From positions 53,214 through 117,213 of the forward strand of contig JAYFRL010000008.1 of the NCBI GenBank assembly GCA_034925905.1: a stretch of 64,000 bases of DNA. Reading direction: 5' to 3'. The position numbers and the translations under genes are program-made. This document shows positions 8,409 to 16,594 of the stretch, piece after piece (within the stretch, counting starts at the first letter, position 1; each line of letters starts with the position of its first letter). The DNA comes from JAYFRL01 sp034925905. GTDB lineage: Bacteria > Bacillota > Clostridia > Lachnospirales > Anaerotignaceae. The notes under the pieces are model-generated. The model did not search any database, was not told where the DNA came from, and worked only from the letters and a program-made list of their open reading frames with translations.

Positions 8409-9704
8409 TTACAAAAGCCCTTCCGCTCCATCTGTGCGTGCTTTTATTATATTTGTTTCAATAATTTTGTTTGAAATATCGGCATCACTTTTTGCGCGAA
8501 CCAATATATAATTAGATGTGTGTCCTTCATAAAAACCGTGTTCGTTTTTCATTTCATAAAGCACTGGAAGGGTTTTGCCCTCAAACGATTTTATATAATT
8601 AAGCCCTGTTTCATCGCTAAGCTTTATAAGTGCATTTGCCCTGCTGCTTTTAATGGAGTTTGGTATCTGGTTTTTAAGCTTAGCCGCAACTGTGCCTGCT
8701 TTCGGCGAATATGGGAACGCATGTATTTTAGCAAAACCAACTTTCTTTGCAAAATCAAGCGTTTCCTTAAAATCTTCTTCTGTTTCCCCCGGAAATCCTG
8801 CTATTATATCCGTGGTAACAGAAACATCCTTTATATTTTCCCTTAAAAGGCAAACAGCCCCATAATATTCCTCAGCATTATATTTTCTGTTCATTGCTTT
8901 AAGAATTTTGTTGCAGCCGCTTTGAAGCGAAAGATGAAAATGGTTGCAAAGCTTGTCTATGCTTTTTGCTGCCAAAATAAAATCCTCCGTTATAATGTTA
9001 GGCTCAACGGAGCTTAAGCGTATACGCTTTATTCCTTCAATTTTGGAAACCTCTTTTATTATGTCTAAAAGGTTTATACCCTCTAAATCTTTGCCATATG
9101 ACGCAACATGTATACCTGTTAGAACTATTTCTTTAAACCCGTTTTGCGAAAGCTTCCTAACCTCGGACAGTATATCCTCAGGTTTTCTGCTTCTTATCGG
9201 GCCTCTGGCATACGGAATTATGCAGTATGAGCAAAAATTATTGCAGCCATCCTGGATTTTAAGATATGCCCTTGTCCTATCCTTAAGGCTTTCTATTTTT
9301 AATTCCTCAAAGCTGTGTTCATCCGAAATTTCCGAAACATAATTTTTTATGCCCATTGGCGGCTCATATGCCAAAACTTTTTTTAATATTGTGCTCCTGT
9401 CTTTTGTGCCTAGGATTATGTTTACGCCTTCTATGCCCGAAACAACCTCCGGCGACGTTTGCGCATAACAGCCTATAACGGCAACTATTGAATCGGGGTT
9501 TTGCTTTTTAACCCGGCGTATAAGCTGGCGGGATTTTTTGTCTCCCAAATTTGTTACCGTACAGGTATTTATTATATAAACATCTGCCTTTTCATTTATA
9601 TCAACCGCTTTAAATCCTTCTTTAACGAAAAGCTCAGCAATTGCTTCGCTTTCATATTGGTTTACCTTGCAGCCCAAAGCATAGCTTGCAACTGTTTTCA
9701 TCAT
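8409..9704 (-). CDS. mtaB: tRNA (N6-threonylcarbamoyladenosine-37-C2) methylthiotransferase
   Basis: This radical SAM enzyme converts t6A37 to ms2t6A37 in tRNAs reading ANN codons. The N-terminal UPF0004 domain (1-130) supplies three cysteines for one iron-sulfur cluster (GCKVNQYES, NTCTVTN and GCYAQT). The radical SAM cluster motif CNNFCSYC lies near residue 155. The C-terminal TRAM-type domain begins near residue 370. GCKVNQYESE distinguishes MtaB from MiaB-type enzymes. The 431-residue length is normal. It follows the unknown gene at 9732 by 27 bases, so the two may be co-transcribed. Confidence 0.95.
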   Translation of the reverse strand: MMKTVASYALGCKVNQYESEAIAELFVKEGFKAVDINEKADVYIINTCTVTNLGDKKSRQLIRRVKKQNPDSIVAVIGCYAQTSPEVVSGIEGVNIILGTKDRSTILKKVLAYEPPMGIKNYVSEISDEHSFEELKIESLKDRTRAYLKIQDGCNNFCSYCIIPYARGPIRSRKPEDILSEVRKLSQNGFKEIVLTGIHVASYGKDLEGINLLDIIKEVSKIEGIKRIRLSSVEPNIITEDFILAAKSIDKLCNHFHLSLQSGCNKILKAMNRKYNAEEYYGAVCLLRENIKDVSVTTDIIAGFPGETEEDFKETLDFAKKVGFAKIHAFPYSPKAGTVAAKLKNQIPNSIKSSRANALIKLSDETGLNYIKSFEGKTLPVLYEMKNEHGFYEGHTSNYILVRAKSDADISNKIIETNIIKARTDGAEGLL

Positions 9705-9731
9705 ATCATTTCCTTATAAATTCAAAGACTT

Positions 9732-10286
9732 TTATTCTATTTTGAGTATAAGGCTTAAAACAAGCATGGCAACATTAACGCTTTTGCCTGAAACCCACAT
9801 TACATAAGGTCTTAAAAGCCTCCATTTCTCATTTTTGGGGGCGAGCATCCGGTATATCTTTTCTATTTCGTCTATCTTATCGCATATTTCTTCCTTTTCT
9901 TTGGGCGGAATGCTTTCACTCTCAGATATCAGCTTTCTTGCTTCGTTAAACCCAAGCCTTGAAACCTCATCCATGCTAAGGCTTTCATCATCAAAATTTA
10001 TATAGTATTCAAACAACCTTTCGTTATTATAGCCGTTATTCTTAAAATCTTCAAGCTTATTAATTATGATGGACATATTTGAACGGCAAATTTCCGATTT
10101 TTTATTATTTTCCTCATAGACAGATATAACCTTTAAATCTTTATCAAAGTTTTCTATCACGTTTAAATATTTAAGCAGCATTTTATTAAAAAGAGGCTCC
10201 ATAACGGTTATGTCATGAGAATATTTTTTCCATATTTCCTTACAATAATTCAAATCATAATCAACTTCCTGCTTTAAATTATCCAT
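9732..10286 (-). CDS. Hypothetical protein, mostly helical
   Basis: I do not recognise this 184-residue protein. It is rich in Lys and Glu, looks largely alpha-helical with coiled-coil character (KEKEEICDKIDEIEKIY near 133-149), and ends in a hydrophobic stretch VNVAMLVLSLILKIE that might be a C-terminal amphipathic or membrane helix. No metal or nucleotide motif is apparent. A clear GGAAGGGGGC ribosome site precedes the ATG at 10286. Its position before mtaB suggests co-transcription but gives no function. Confidence 0.7.
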   Translation of the reverse strand: MDNLKQEVDYDLNYCKEIWKKYSHDITVMEPLFNKMLLKYLNVIENFDKDLKVISVYEENNKKSEICRSNMSIIINKLEDFKNNGYNNERLFEYYINFDDESLSMDEVSRLGFNEARKLISESESIPPKEKEEICDKIDEIEKIYRMLAPKNEKWRLLRPYVMWVSGKSVNVAMLVLSLILKIE

Positions 10287-10383
10287 GTAAAAAAGCCCCC
10301 TTCCTTAAATATGATGTATGTTTTCTAACTTTACCATACTTTTATACGAATTAAAAGCTCATTTGGTCTGTTTTGGATGCAAA

Positions 10384-10409
10384 CTTAAAAGGCTCCGAAA
10401 CCCGGAGCC
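10384..10409 (-). terminator. Terminator of the acid-sugar operon
   Basis: GGCTCCG and CGGAGCC form a perfect 7-bp stem with a five-base loop, followed on the minus strand by TTTTAAGTTT. It begins just past the stop codon of the DUF1537 kinase gene. Confidence 0.75.
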
Positions 10410-10419
10410 CTTTAATATA

Positions 10420-11679
10420 TCACTTTCCTGTAATATTAACTGCTCTTTCAAAAAAATCTATCTGTCCGAAATTCCCTGATTTTAGAACAACACGCATGCT
10501 TCTGTCCCCAAACGGAATCATAATGGGAACACCCGGAGCTATGCTTTCGCCTATTACGTATGCGTCATAGCCAAGAGCCTTTGTTACAGCGCCGGAAGTT
10601 TCCCCGCCAGCAACAATTATGCGTTTAAAGCCTGAATCAACAGCTTTTTTTGCCAAATCGGCCATTGTTTTTTCAAGAATCTTAGAAACATCGCCGGCTT
10701 TTTGCGCTTCTTTAACATTATCCGCAGTATCCGAGCTGTATAAAAGCATTGCATCCCCTGCTTTTTCAACAAAGCTCCAGATGTCCTCCATGGTTTGGCT
10801 TCCGCTTAAAAGAGCCTTTGGATTTATTTTAAAAGACGGATACCCGCCAGCCTTAAAGCTTTCTATCTGCCCAAGGGTCGCTTTTGAACAGCTTCCCGCA
10901 AGCAATATTGCCTTGCCTTTCGAACTTGAAGAAACGGCTTCGCTTTTTTTTGCGTTAAGCTTGTTATAGCGATTTCCAATATGGTATAAAAGCCCGGACC
11001 CTCCGCTTAATACCTTCATACCACCGAAAAACCCGGCTATTTTTTCGCCGTCTTCGTCTGTTATATAATCAGGCACTATATAAAAATGCTCTTTGCCATT
11101 GCCAAAGGAATCAATTTTTTCAAATATCTCACCCTCCGTCTTTTTCATGAGGTTAAAATCAATGTTAAAACAGGGATATTTACTTTGAGGTTCCATAAGC
11201 TTCGCTATATCCGCATCCCACATAGGGTTTAGCGGATGGTTTTTCATATGGCTTTCATTAAGCAAAACTCCATCCACATAAAGCTTTCCGTTTTTAACTA
11301 TTCTTTTGTTAACAGGAAGCGCGGGACAAAGCACAGAATACTTTTCTTTGAAATATTCAAGGGCAGAGTCCAAAATAGGTCCTATATTGCCTTCTCTTGT
11401 GGAATCAAATGTTGAACAATATTTGCTGTAAAAATGTGTTGCTCCTTTATTTTCAAGCCATTTAAAGGCATTTAAAGAATCGACCACAGCCCTGTTTTTT
11501 TCGTCAGACCTTGTTTTAAGCGCTATAACAACTGCATCAAACCCGGAAACATCCACATCGTTTAAAGGCGTACCATTAAAAAGCACCGTATTAAGCCCTG
11601 ATTTAACAATAAAAGATGCAGCGTCGCTTGCCCCGGTAAAATCATCGGCAACACAGCCAAGCGTAATTTTTTGTTCCAT
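10420..11679 (-). CDS. Four-carbon acid sugar kinase family protein (DUF1537, OtnK-like)
   Basis: This 419-residue DUF1537 kinase has an N-terminal substrate domain with CVADDFTGASDAASFIV (9-25), the family signature, and a C-terminal nucleotide-binding domain with IVAGGETSGAVTKALG (about 358-373). Characterised relatives phosphorylate oxidised C4 or branched acid sugars (3-oxo-tetronates, D-erythronate, L-threonate, 3-oxo-isoapionate) in ATP-dependent catabolism. The exact substrate cannot be told here. It is the distal gene of a four-gene operon, 91 bases after the SAF oxidoreductase with a hairpin between. The usual partner, a class II aldolase or PdxA2-type decarboxylase, is not in the operon. 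A good AAAGGAGG site precedes its ATG. Confidence 0.9.
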   Translation of the reverse strand: MEQKITLGCVADDFTGASDAASFIVKSGLNTVLFNGTPLNDVDVSGFDAVVIALKTRSDEKNRAVVDSLNAFKWLENKGATHFYSKYCSTFDSTREGNIGPILDSALEYFKEKYSVLCPALPVNKRIVKNGKLYVDGVLLNESHMKNHPLNPMWDADIAKLMEPQSKYPCFNIDFNLMKKTEGEIFEKIDSFGNGKEHFYIVPDYITDEDGEKIAGFFGGMKVLSGGSGLLYHIGNRYNKLNAKKSEAVSSSSKGKAILLAGSCSKATLGQIESFKAGGYPSFKINPKALLSGSQTMEDIWSFVEKAGDAMLLYSSDTADNVKEAQKAGDVSKILEKTMADLAKKAVDSGFKRIIVAGGETSGAVTKALGYDAYVIGESIAPGVPIMIPFGDRSMRVVLKSGNFGQIDFFERAVNITGK

Positions 11680-11705
11680 TTTTAAACCTCCTTTCGTTTA
11701 AAGCT

Positions 11706-11731
11706 TGAGCCATGACATACGCCATGGCTCA
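11706..11731. other. 9-bp perfect hairpin between the oxidoreductase and kinase genes
   Basis: TGAGCCATG and CATGGCTCA are separated by eight bases. The long T-run follows on the plus strand, where there is no gene to terminate; on the operon strand only CTTT follows. It may stabilise or partly attenuate the operon mRNA before the kinase gene. Confidence 0.55.
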
Positions 11732-11770
11732 GTTTTTTTGATGTTCAGCTTGTTTATACAAATGGGAGGG

Positions 11771-13117
11771 TTAAAGCTTTTTGCTGAACATTTCTTCCAT
11801 TTCCTTACGGATACGAACTGCCTGGCTGGTTGCATCATATTCAACATCGCTCCAGCAAATCGGGCTTCCTTCTTTAACAGGACGGATAAGCTTAACATTA
11901 TTGCAAAGACCCAGCGGAATTCCGCCAGTTGCCAAGCTGTCTTTTGCTGTCATAAGCTTCCCGTATACGCAATATCCGCCTTCGCCGTCAAGCATCTGTC
12001 CTGCTGCAAGATCGTTTTTAGCTGTTGCAACAACGTCTGAAATAAAATTGCGTGGATATCCGGTTGGTTCGCCCCGCGTTCCTATAGAAGCAACGCTTAT
12101 TCCAAGCTCAAGACCTATCATATGGTATGGTCTTGTAAGTGATATATATTCTCCTGTTTCGTCTGTAAGAATTCCATATTCTTTAAAGCAGTTTCTCATG
12201 TATTCGGTGTCGCCTCTCATAACCACGTATATACCAAATCTAATGTCACGGTAAACCGGGCGTCCGTCACGCTCAACGCTTGAAACTACCTCTACCATTC
12301 CTTTTTGCGGAAGTATTCCGCCTAAGGAAGCGGGCCTTAATATATGATGAAGGTCATCGGTTCCGCAGGCAGGGAACTGAAGCCCAGCAGGGTTTGCAAG
12401 CAAGCCCGTTGCATTTGATACTGCTGCCATTTCTATTGCAGATTTTGTTCCATCCAAAAACGAGTTGAACATTTTAGGGTTCATTCCGCCTTTGGCTGCG
12501 TTTTCAGGAGAAATTCCATAATATTTCCAAACTGTTTCAGGGGTAGACTTATGGTAAATCGGAAGATATTTTGTTCCTTTTCCGGCTGCAACAACCTCGA
12601 AACCGGCTGCTCTCGCCCAGTCAACCATTTCGCAAATCATTGCAGGCTGGTCGCCATATGCAAGGGAATATATAATTCCGGCTTCTTTTGCTTTTTTCGC
12701 AAGAAGAGGTCCTGCAACAGCATCCGTCTCAACATTTACCATTATAATATGCTTTTTATTCTCGCAGCAAAGCAAAACATGCTTAATTCCAACATTCGGG
12801 TTTCCCGTAGCTTCAACAATTATGTCTACAAAAGGAGATTCTATAAGCTTAACAGAATCCTCAAGAATACATGTCTTGCCTGTTTTTGAAGCTTCCTCAA
12901 GAGTTTTTGCGGAGTATCTTTCTTCCGGCCACATGGTTTTTGCAAAGGCTTCTTTTGCCCTGCTAACATTGATATCTGCAACGCCAACAAGGTGAACGCC
13001 TTCCACCTTTTTAACCTGAGAAATATACATAGTGGCAAATTTTCCTGCTCCGATAACGCCAACCCTTACAGGGTTCCCATCTTCCTTGTGTTTTTGAAGA
13101 AATGCATACAAATTCAT
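11771..13117 (-). CDS. NAD(P)-dependent oxidoreductase with C-terminal SAF domain
   Basis: The 448-residue protein has an N-terminal Rossmann domain with VGVIGAGKFATMYISQV (19-35), which resembles homoserine dehydrogenase-type NAD-binding domains. VEATGNPNVGIKH (about 110-122) belongs to that fold, and the last third (from about residue 350) resembles an SAF domain. Related SAF oxidoreductases occur in acid-sugar and polyol pathways of soil and gut bacteria, but substrates are mostly unassigned. It lies 41 bases after the dehydrogenase gene and upstream of the kinase, so it probably prepares or isomerises the kinase substrate. That role is an inference. Confidence 0.8.
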   Translation of the reverse strand: MNLYAFLQKHKEDGNPVRVGVIGAGKFATMYISQVKKVEGVHLVGVADINVSRAKEAFAKTMWPEERYSAKTLEEASKTGKTCILEDSVKLIESPFVDIIVEATGNPNVGIKHVLLCCENKKHIIMVNVETDAVAGPLLAKKAKEAGIIYSLAYGDQPAMICEMVDWARAAGFEVVAAGKGTKYLPIYHKSTPETVWKYYGISPENAAKGGMNPKMFNSFLDGTKSAIEMAAVSNATGLLANPAGLQFPACGTDDLHHILRPASLGGILPQKGMVEVVSSVERDGRPVYRDIRFGIYVVMRGDTEYMRNCFKEYGILTDETGEYISLTRPYHMIGLELGISVASIGTRGEPTGYPRNFISDVVATAKNDLAAGQMLDGEGGYCVYGKLMTAKDSLATGGIPLGLCNNVKLIRPVKEGSPICWSDVEYDATSQAVRIRKEMEEMFSKKL

Positions 13118-13158
13118 GATTAAATCACAACCTTTTTATTATTTTAGAAAAATACGTA

Positions 13159-14070
13159 TTATGCTTTTTTCTTTCTTATCTCAACGCCGCCAAGCTCTTC
13201 ATAAAGCTTTATTATAGCGCTGTTGTCGTATCCACCAAGGCCTTTAACCTGTGCAGTTTTAAAAATCTCGGCAACAAGGTTTGTAGCATATAAAGGCAGG
13301 TTCATATTTTTAGCCATATCTACAGCAAGCTTAATGTCTTTTGTATGGAGGTCAATTTTAAAGCCCGCAGAAAATTCACCTTCAAGTATCCTTGGCATTC
13401 TGTCTTCAAGAGCCCAGCATCTGCCGGTTCCGCCTTTTATAACATTCATCATTATTTCAGGGTCAACTCCGGCTTTTGTGCCTAAGGTGAAAGCTTCAGA
13501 CATACTTATAAGATTTATTGCCGACATAAGCTGGTTTACAACCTTAACAGTCTGGCCTGCTCCGCAATCTCCACAGTGTATAATTTTTTTGCCTAAAATT
13601 TCAAATATAGGCATAGCTTCTTCAAGATAAGCCGCTTTGCCGCCTACCATTATGGTAAGTGTTGCGTTTATAGCTCCTGATTCCCCACCGCTAACGGGTC
13701 CGTCTATAAACTTTATTCCTTTTGCCTCAAGCTTTCCTCCTATCTCGCGTGTAACATCCGGGGAAATGCTGCTCATATCAATTATGAAAAGATCCTCGGG
13801 TGACTTAACAGAGAGAAGACCTTCCTCTCCGTTTATAACAGCATCAACATGAGGGGAGTTTGGAAGCATCAATATAACTGTGTTTGTATGGAGAAGAACC
13901 TCGTAAGGCTTTTTTACAGCTATAACTTTTGATTGGTCGGAAAGCATTTTTATGCGTTCCTCGTTTACATCACAGGCAACAACAGTATGCCCCGCTTTTA
14001 TAAGGTTTCCTGCCATCGCAAATCCCATAACGCCTAAGCCTATGAGACCTATTTTGTTATATTCACGCAT
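13159..14070 (-). CDS. NAD(P)-dependent 3-hydroxyacid dehydrogenase family (GarR/LtnD-like)
   Basis: The 303 residues match the beta-hydroxyacid dehydrogenase family. GLIGLGVMGFAMAGNLIKAGH (from residue 8) is the dinucleotide site. DGPVSGGESGA (about 122-132) is the substrate motif, and the catalytic lysine is in GQTVKVVNQLM near residue 176. Relatives include tartronate semialdehyde reductase and L-threonate or D-erythronate 2-dehydrogenases. Next to a DUF1537 kinase, an LtnD-like oxidation of an aldonic acid at C2 is the most reasonable guess. It lies 13 bases after the PPC gene in the same operon. Confidence 0.88.
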   Translation of the reverse strand: MREYNKIGLIGLGVMGFAMAGNLIKAGHTVVACDVNEERIKMLSDQSKVIAVKKPYEVLLHTNTVILMLPNSPHVDAVINGEEGLLSVKSPEDLFIIDMSSISPDVTREIGGKLEAKGIKFIDGPVSGGESGAINATLTIMVGGKAAYLEEAMPIFEILGKKIIHCGDCGAGQTVKVVNQLMSAINLISMSEAFTLGTKAGVDPEIMMNVIKGGTGRCWALEDRMPRILEGEFSAGFKIDLHTKDIKLAVDMAKNMNLPLYATNLVAEIFKTAQVKGLGGYDNSAIIKLYEELGGVEIRKKKA

Positions 14071-14083
14071 TTTTAACCACTCC

Positions 14084-14557
14084 TTATTTTTTATTTACAG
14101 AAACCTGGGTTAAATCCGTTTCTTCATCGTATTTGCGAACCATTTCAACGCCTTCTATTTCCTGAATCATAACATCTACTGTAGTAAGTGTGGGGCAGGC
14201 TCCCTTAACTATATGTCCACCGAAAACAGTTCCTGTTTTATCGCACATTGTGCCATGAAAATGCAGTTCTGTTTTTCCGTTGTTCTGGGTGATTATACCT
14301 GTGCCTGATAAAAATTCAACCGGGCCGTCTTTCTTAACAACGTCGCCATATCCGGCTCCAACCTTTGCTTCCATCGGAACAAGATACATAAACCCTGCGC
14401 CAGCAAAGCTTCCAAAGCAATTAACGGCGCCGTATTTTATTCCGTTTTGATTGCAGATTTCTTCAAGACCTGTGAGAAGATCTGTTCCCGGAAGGATTCT
14501 GGCTGCAACCATTTTGCCCGGTTTTCCGCACGCATAATTAACTCTTGTTTCTGACAT
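14084..14557 (-). CDS. PPC (DUF296) domain protein
   Basis: This 157-residue protein consists of a single PPC/DUF296 domain, in which LHFHGTMCDKTGTVFGGHIVKGA (about 102 onward) holds the conserved His residues and GGH motif. In plants the domain is paired with AT-hooks; no AT-hook is present here. Bacterial single-domain members are trimers of unknown function and may bind a metal or small ligand. It is the first gene of the acid-sugar operon, with an AAAGGAGG ribosome site, so a metabolic or ligand-sensing role there seems likelier than DNA binding. Confidence 0.85.
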   Translation of the reverse strand: MSETRVNYACGKPGKMVAARILPGTDLLTGLEEICNQNGIKYGAVNCFGSFAGAGFMYLVPMEAKVGAGYGDVVKKDGPVEFLSGTGIITQNNGKTELHFHGTMCDKTGTVFGGHIVKGACPTLTTVDVMIQEIEGVEMVRKYDEETDLTQVSVNKK

Positions 14558-14608
14558 TTTAAAACCTCCTTTAAAATTATAATTATATCAATATAGCTTG
14601 ATTATATA

Positions 14609-14632
14609 CTCTGGCTTGTATTAATTCCAGAG
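14609..14632. promoter_or_regulatory. Inverted repeat in the divergent spacer (CTCTGG-N12-CCAGAG)
   Basis: A perfect 6-bp inverted repeat with a 12-base spacer lies 52 bases upstream of the PPC gene start, near where its promoter should be. It could bind a dimeric regulator. No sigma-54 element with correct spacing was found beside it. Confidence 0.35.
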
Positions 14633-14642
14633 CATATACACA

Positions 14643-14664
14643 TTTTTTGTTCGATATTTAAACA
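14643..14664 (+). repeat. Direct repeat copy 1, likely operator of the acid-sugar regulator
   Basis: This 22-base element shares 19 of 22 positions with copy 2 at 14735, starting with TTTTTTGTTCGAT and ending in AACA. The copies lie 92 bases apart in the same orientation in the divergent spacer. Confidence 0.5.
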
Positions 14665-14734
14665 CTTACAGAATTATTAAAATCTCCTATTTATTTTTTG
14701 TAAAATTTATATTATAATTATAAAAAGTAATATT

Positions 14735-14756
14735 TTTTTTGTTCGATTTTAGAACA
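14735..14756 (+). repeat. Direct repeat copy 2, likely operator
   Basis: In this copy the core is also an inverted repeat, TTGTTC-N7-GAACAA (14739-14757). It lies 33 bases before the regulator ATG, consistent with autoregulation. Confidence 0.5.
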
Positions 14757-14789
14757 AAATTTCTATATCTATTGTTTAGGAGAAATAGT

Positions 14790-16583
14790 ATGCAAAAATA
14801 TAAAATTTTGGGAATCGCACCTTACGAAGGGTTTAAAGGCTACTTTTTAAATGCAATCGCCGGCAGAAGCGACATTGATGCCGATATCTATTCCGCCACG
14901 CTTTCAAACGCCGTGGATCTTGTTAAAACTCTCGACCTTTCTGTTTATGATGTTATCATATGCAGAGGACGAACGGGCAATATGATTAAAGACGCTGTTG
15001 ACATTCCCGTTGTTTTCGTCGATTTTTCGGGTTATGACATATTACGCAGCATAAGGCTTGCTCAAAACAGCCCCTATAAAAAATTTGCGTTTATAAGCTT
15101 TTCCGATATAGCTAAAAATGTCCGCTTGCTTTCCGAGCTTGCTGGTTTTAGCATGGATATTGTAACCCCGCCTTCTCCCCACACCGCCGAAGAAATGGAG
15201 GAGCTTGTATTAAAATTATATAATGAGGGCATCCAGCTTTTCATAGGAGACGGAACATTAAACGAATGCGCAAAAAACATAGGCGCGGAAAGCATACTTG
15301 TTACTTCCGGGCCTGAAAGCATGGAAAAAGCAATAGATGAAGCTGTTGAAATATGCAAAGCCAAAAATTTATCCTCAGGTAAAAATTTATTTTACAAATC
15401 CATAATAGAAAACATATCTTTGCCAATTGCCATATATAACAGCAATAAAATCCTTATATATTCCAATCTTTATTCTGATAAGAATAATGCGGACCTTCAG
15501 CCAAGGCTTAAAAAATATGTCCCCAGGGTGCTTGCTTCAAACCATTTCAAGGCCTTTGAAACAACGGGTGGAAATACGTTTAAAATAAAAGGCGAAGCGG
15601 TTTTTGATGCGCTGGATGAGAAATATGCCCTTTTTTATGTTACATACATACTGCCTGAAAATTATAATAATTCAAAAATATATTCCATAGTCGATTACGA
15701 AAATGCTAAAAACTGTCTTACCCTTATATCGTCAAGCACATCTTTATCTAATATATGGGATAGCGCAAAAAACTTTGAGGACAGCAAAATCCCAATGCTT
15801 ATATACGGTGATTCGGGCACTGGGAAAAAGACTTTTGCATACGCTCTTTATGCCGAAAGTAAATATAAAAATAATCCCCTTATTTCCATAGATTGCCCTA
15901 AAGCCGACAACACAAGCTTTTCCCGGCTTTTTAAAAACGATAGCTCTCCTTTGTTTGAAAATGACTGCATGATTATATTTGAGAATATAAATTCTTTAAG
16001 TCTTTCTTTGCAAAATAAGCTTTATTATTATATAAAAAGCTCCGCCCTTACCTCCAGAAATAAAGTTGTATCCACTTTTTCGGGAAATATAAACAAAATG
16101 ATATCCGGTAATCTTTTTTCAAAAGAACTTTATCACGCCCTTTCGGGTGTCCCCGTTAGCATACCCTCGCTTGACCATAGAGCCTTGGATATACCCCAAA
16201 TTGCAGGCACGGCTCTCGGAGAGATAAACCGTGAGCTTCCAGTCCAAATTGTTGGGCTTGAGCCTAAGGCAATGGAGCTTTTGCAAAGCCACACATGGGA
16301 ATACGGCATAAGTCAGCTTAAGCTCGTTTTGCGCCAGATCGCAACAATTACTCAAACGCAGCTTATAACGGAAGAAAACGTGAGGCGCTTTTTGCCCTAT
16401 CCCCCTATAAATATTGAGGGTTCTCATTTAGAAGCATATAAAATAGATTTTTCAAAAACCTTAGACGAAATATCAAAAGACATCATAAGTATAGTGCTTA
16501 AAGACGAGGGAAACAATCAATCGAACACTGCTAAAAGGCTTGGGATAAGCCGTAGCACTCTTTGGAAAAAACTAAACAGCTAG
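14790..16583 (+). CDS. PrpR-type AAA+ transcriptional regulator lacking GAFTGA
   Basis: The 597-residue protein has an N-terminal PrpR-like sensor domain (about 5-170), a PAS-like linker (about 200-290), a AAA+ domain with Walker A YGDSGTGKK (about 339-347) and a degenerate Walker B MIIFENIN, and a C-terminal Fis-type helix-turn-helix ending TAKRLGISRSTLWKKL. The GAFTGA loop needed to contact sigma-54 is absent between Walker A and B, and the Walker B is LFLDE-poor, so sigma-54 activation is doubtful. The ATG at 14790 follows TTTAGGAGAAATAGT; a longer frame to 14739 has no ribosome site. It is divergent from the acid-sugar operon, so it probably senses a pathway intermediate. Confidence 0.85.
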   Translation: MQKYKILGIAPYEGFKGYFLNAIAGRSDIDADIYSATLSNAVDLVKTLDLSVYDVIICRGRTGNMIKDAVDIPVVFVDFSGYDILRSIRLAQNSPYKKFAFISFSDIAKNVRLLSELAGFSMDIVTPPSPHTAEEMEELVLKLYNEGIQLFIGDGTLNECAKNIGAESILVTSGPESMEKAIDEAVEICKAKNLSSGKNLFYKSIIENISLPIAIYNSNKILIYSNLYSDKNNADLQPRLKKYVPRVLASNHFKAFETTGGNTFKIKGEAVFDALDEKYALFYVTYILPENYNNSKIYSIVDYENAKNCLTLISSSTSLSNIWDSAKNFEDSKIPMLIYGDSGTGKKTFAYALYAESKYKNNPLISIDCPKADNTSFSRLFKNDSSPLFENDCMIIFENINSLSLSLQNKLYYYIKSSALTSRNKVVSTFSGNINKMISGNLFSKELYHALSGVPVSIPSLDHRALDIPQIAGTALGEINRELPVQIVGLEPKAMELLQSHTWEYGISQLKLVLRQIATITQTQLITEENVRRFLPYPPINIEGSHLEAYKIDFSKTLDEISKDIISIVLKDEGNNQSNTAKRLGISRSTLWKKLNS

Positions 16584-16594
16584 AAGGGATAATC

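Noticed and set aside
11698..11898. 66-codon minus-strand frame overlapping the SAF oxidoreductase end
   Set aside because: It is a frame-shifted shadow of the oxidoreductase gene and overlaps the 11706-11731 hairpin.
14609..14632. Sigma-54 promoter for the acid-sugar operon
   Set aside because: GG and GC are 11 bases apart in the nearest candidate instead of 10, and the regulator lacks GAFTGA.
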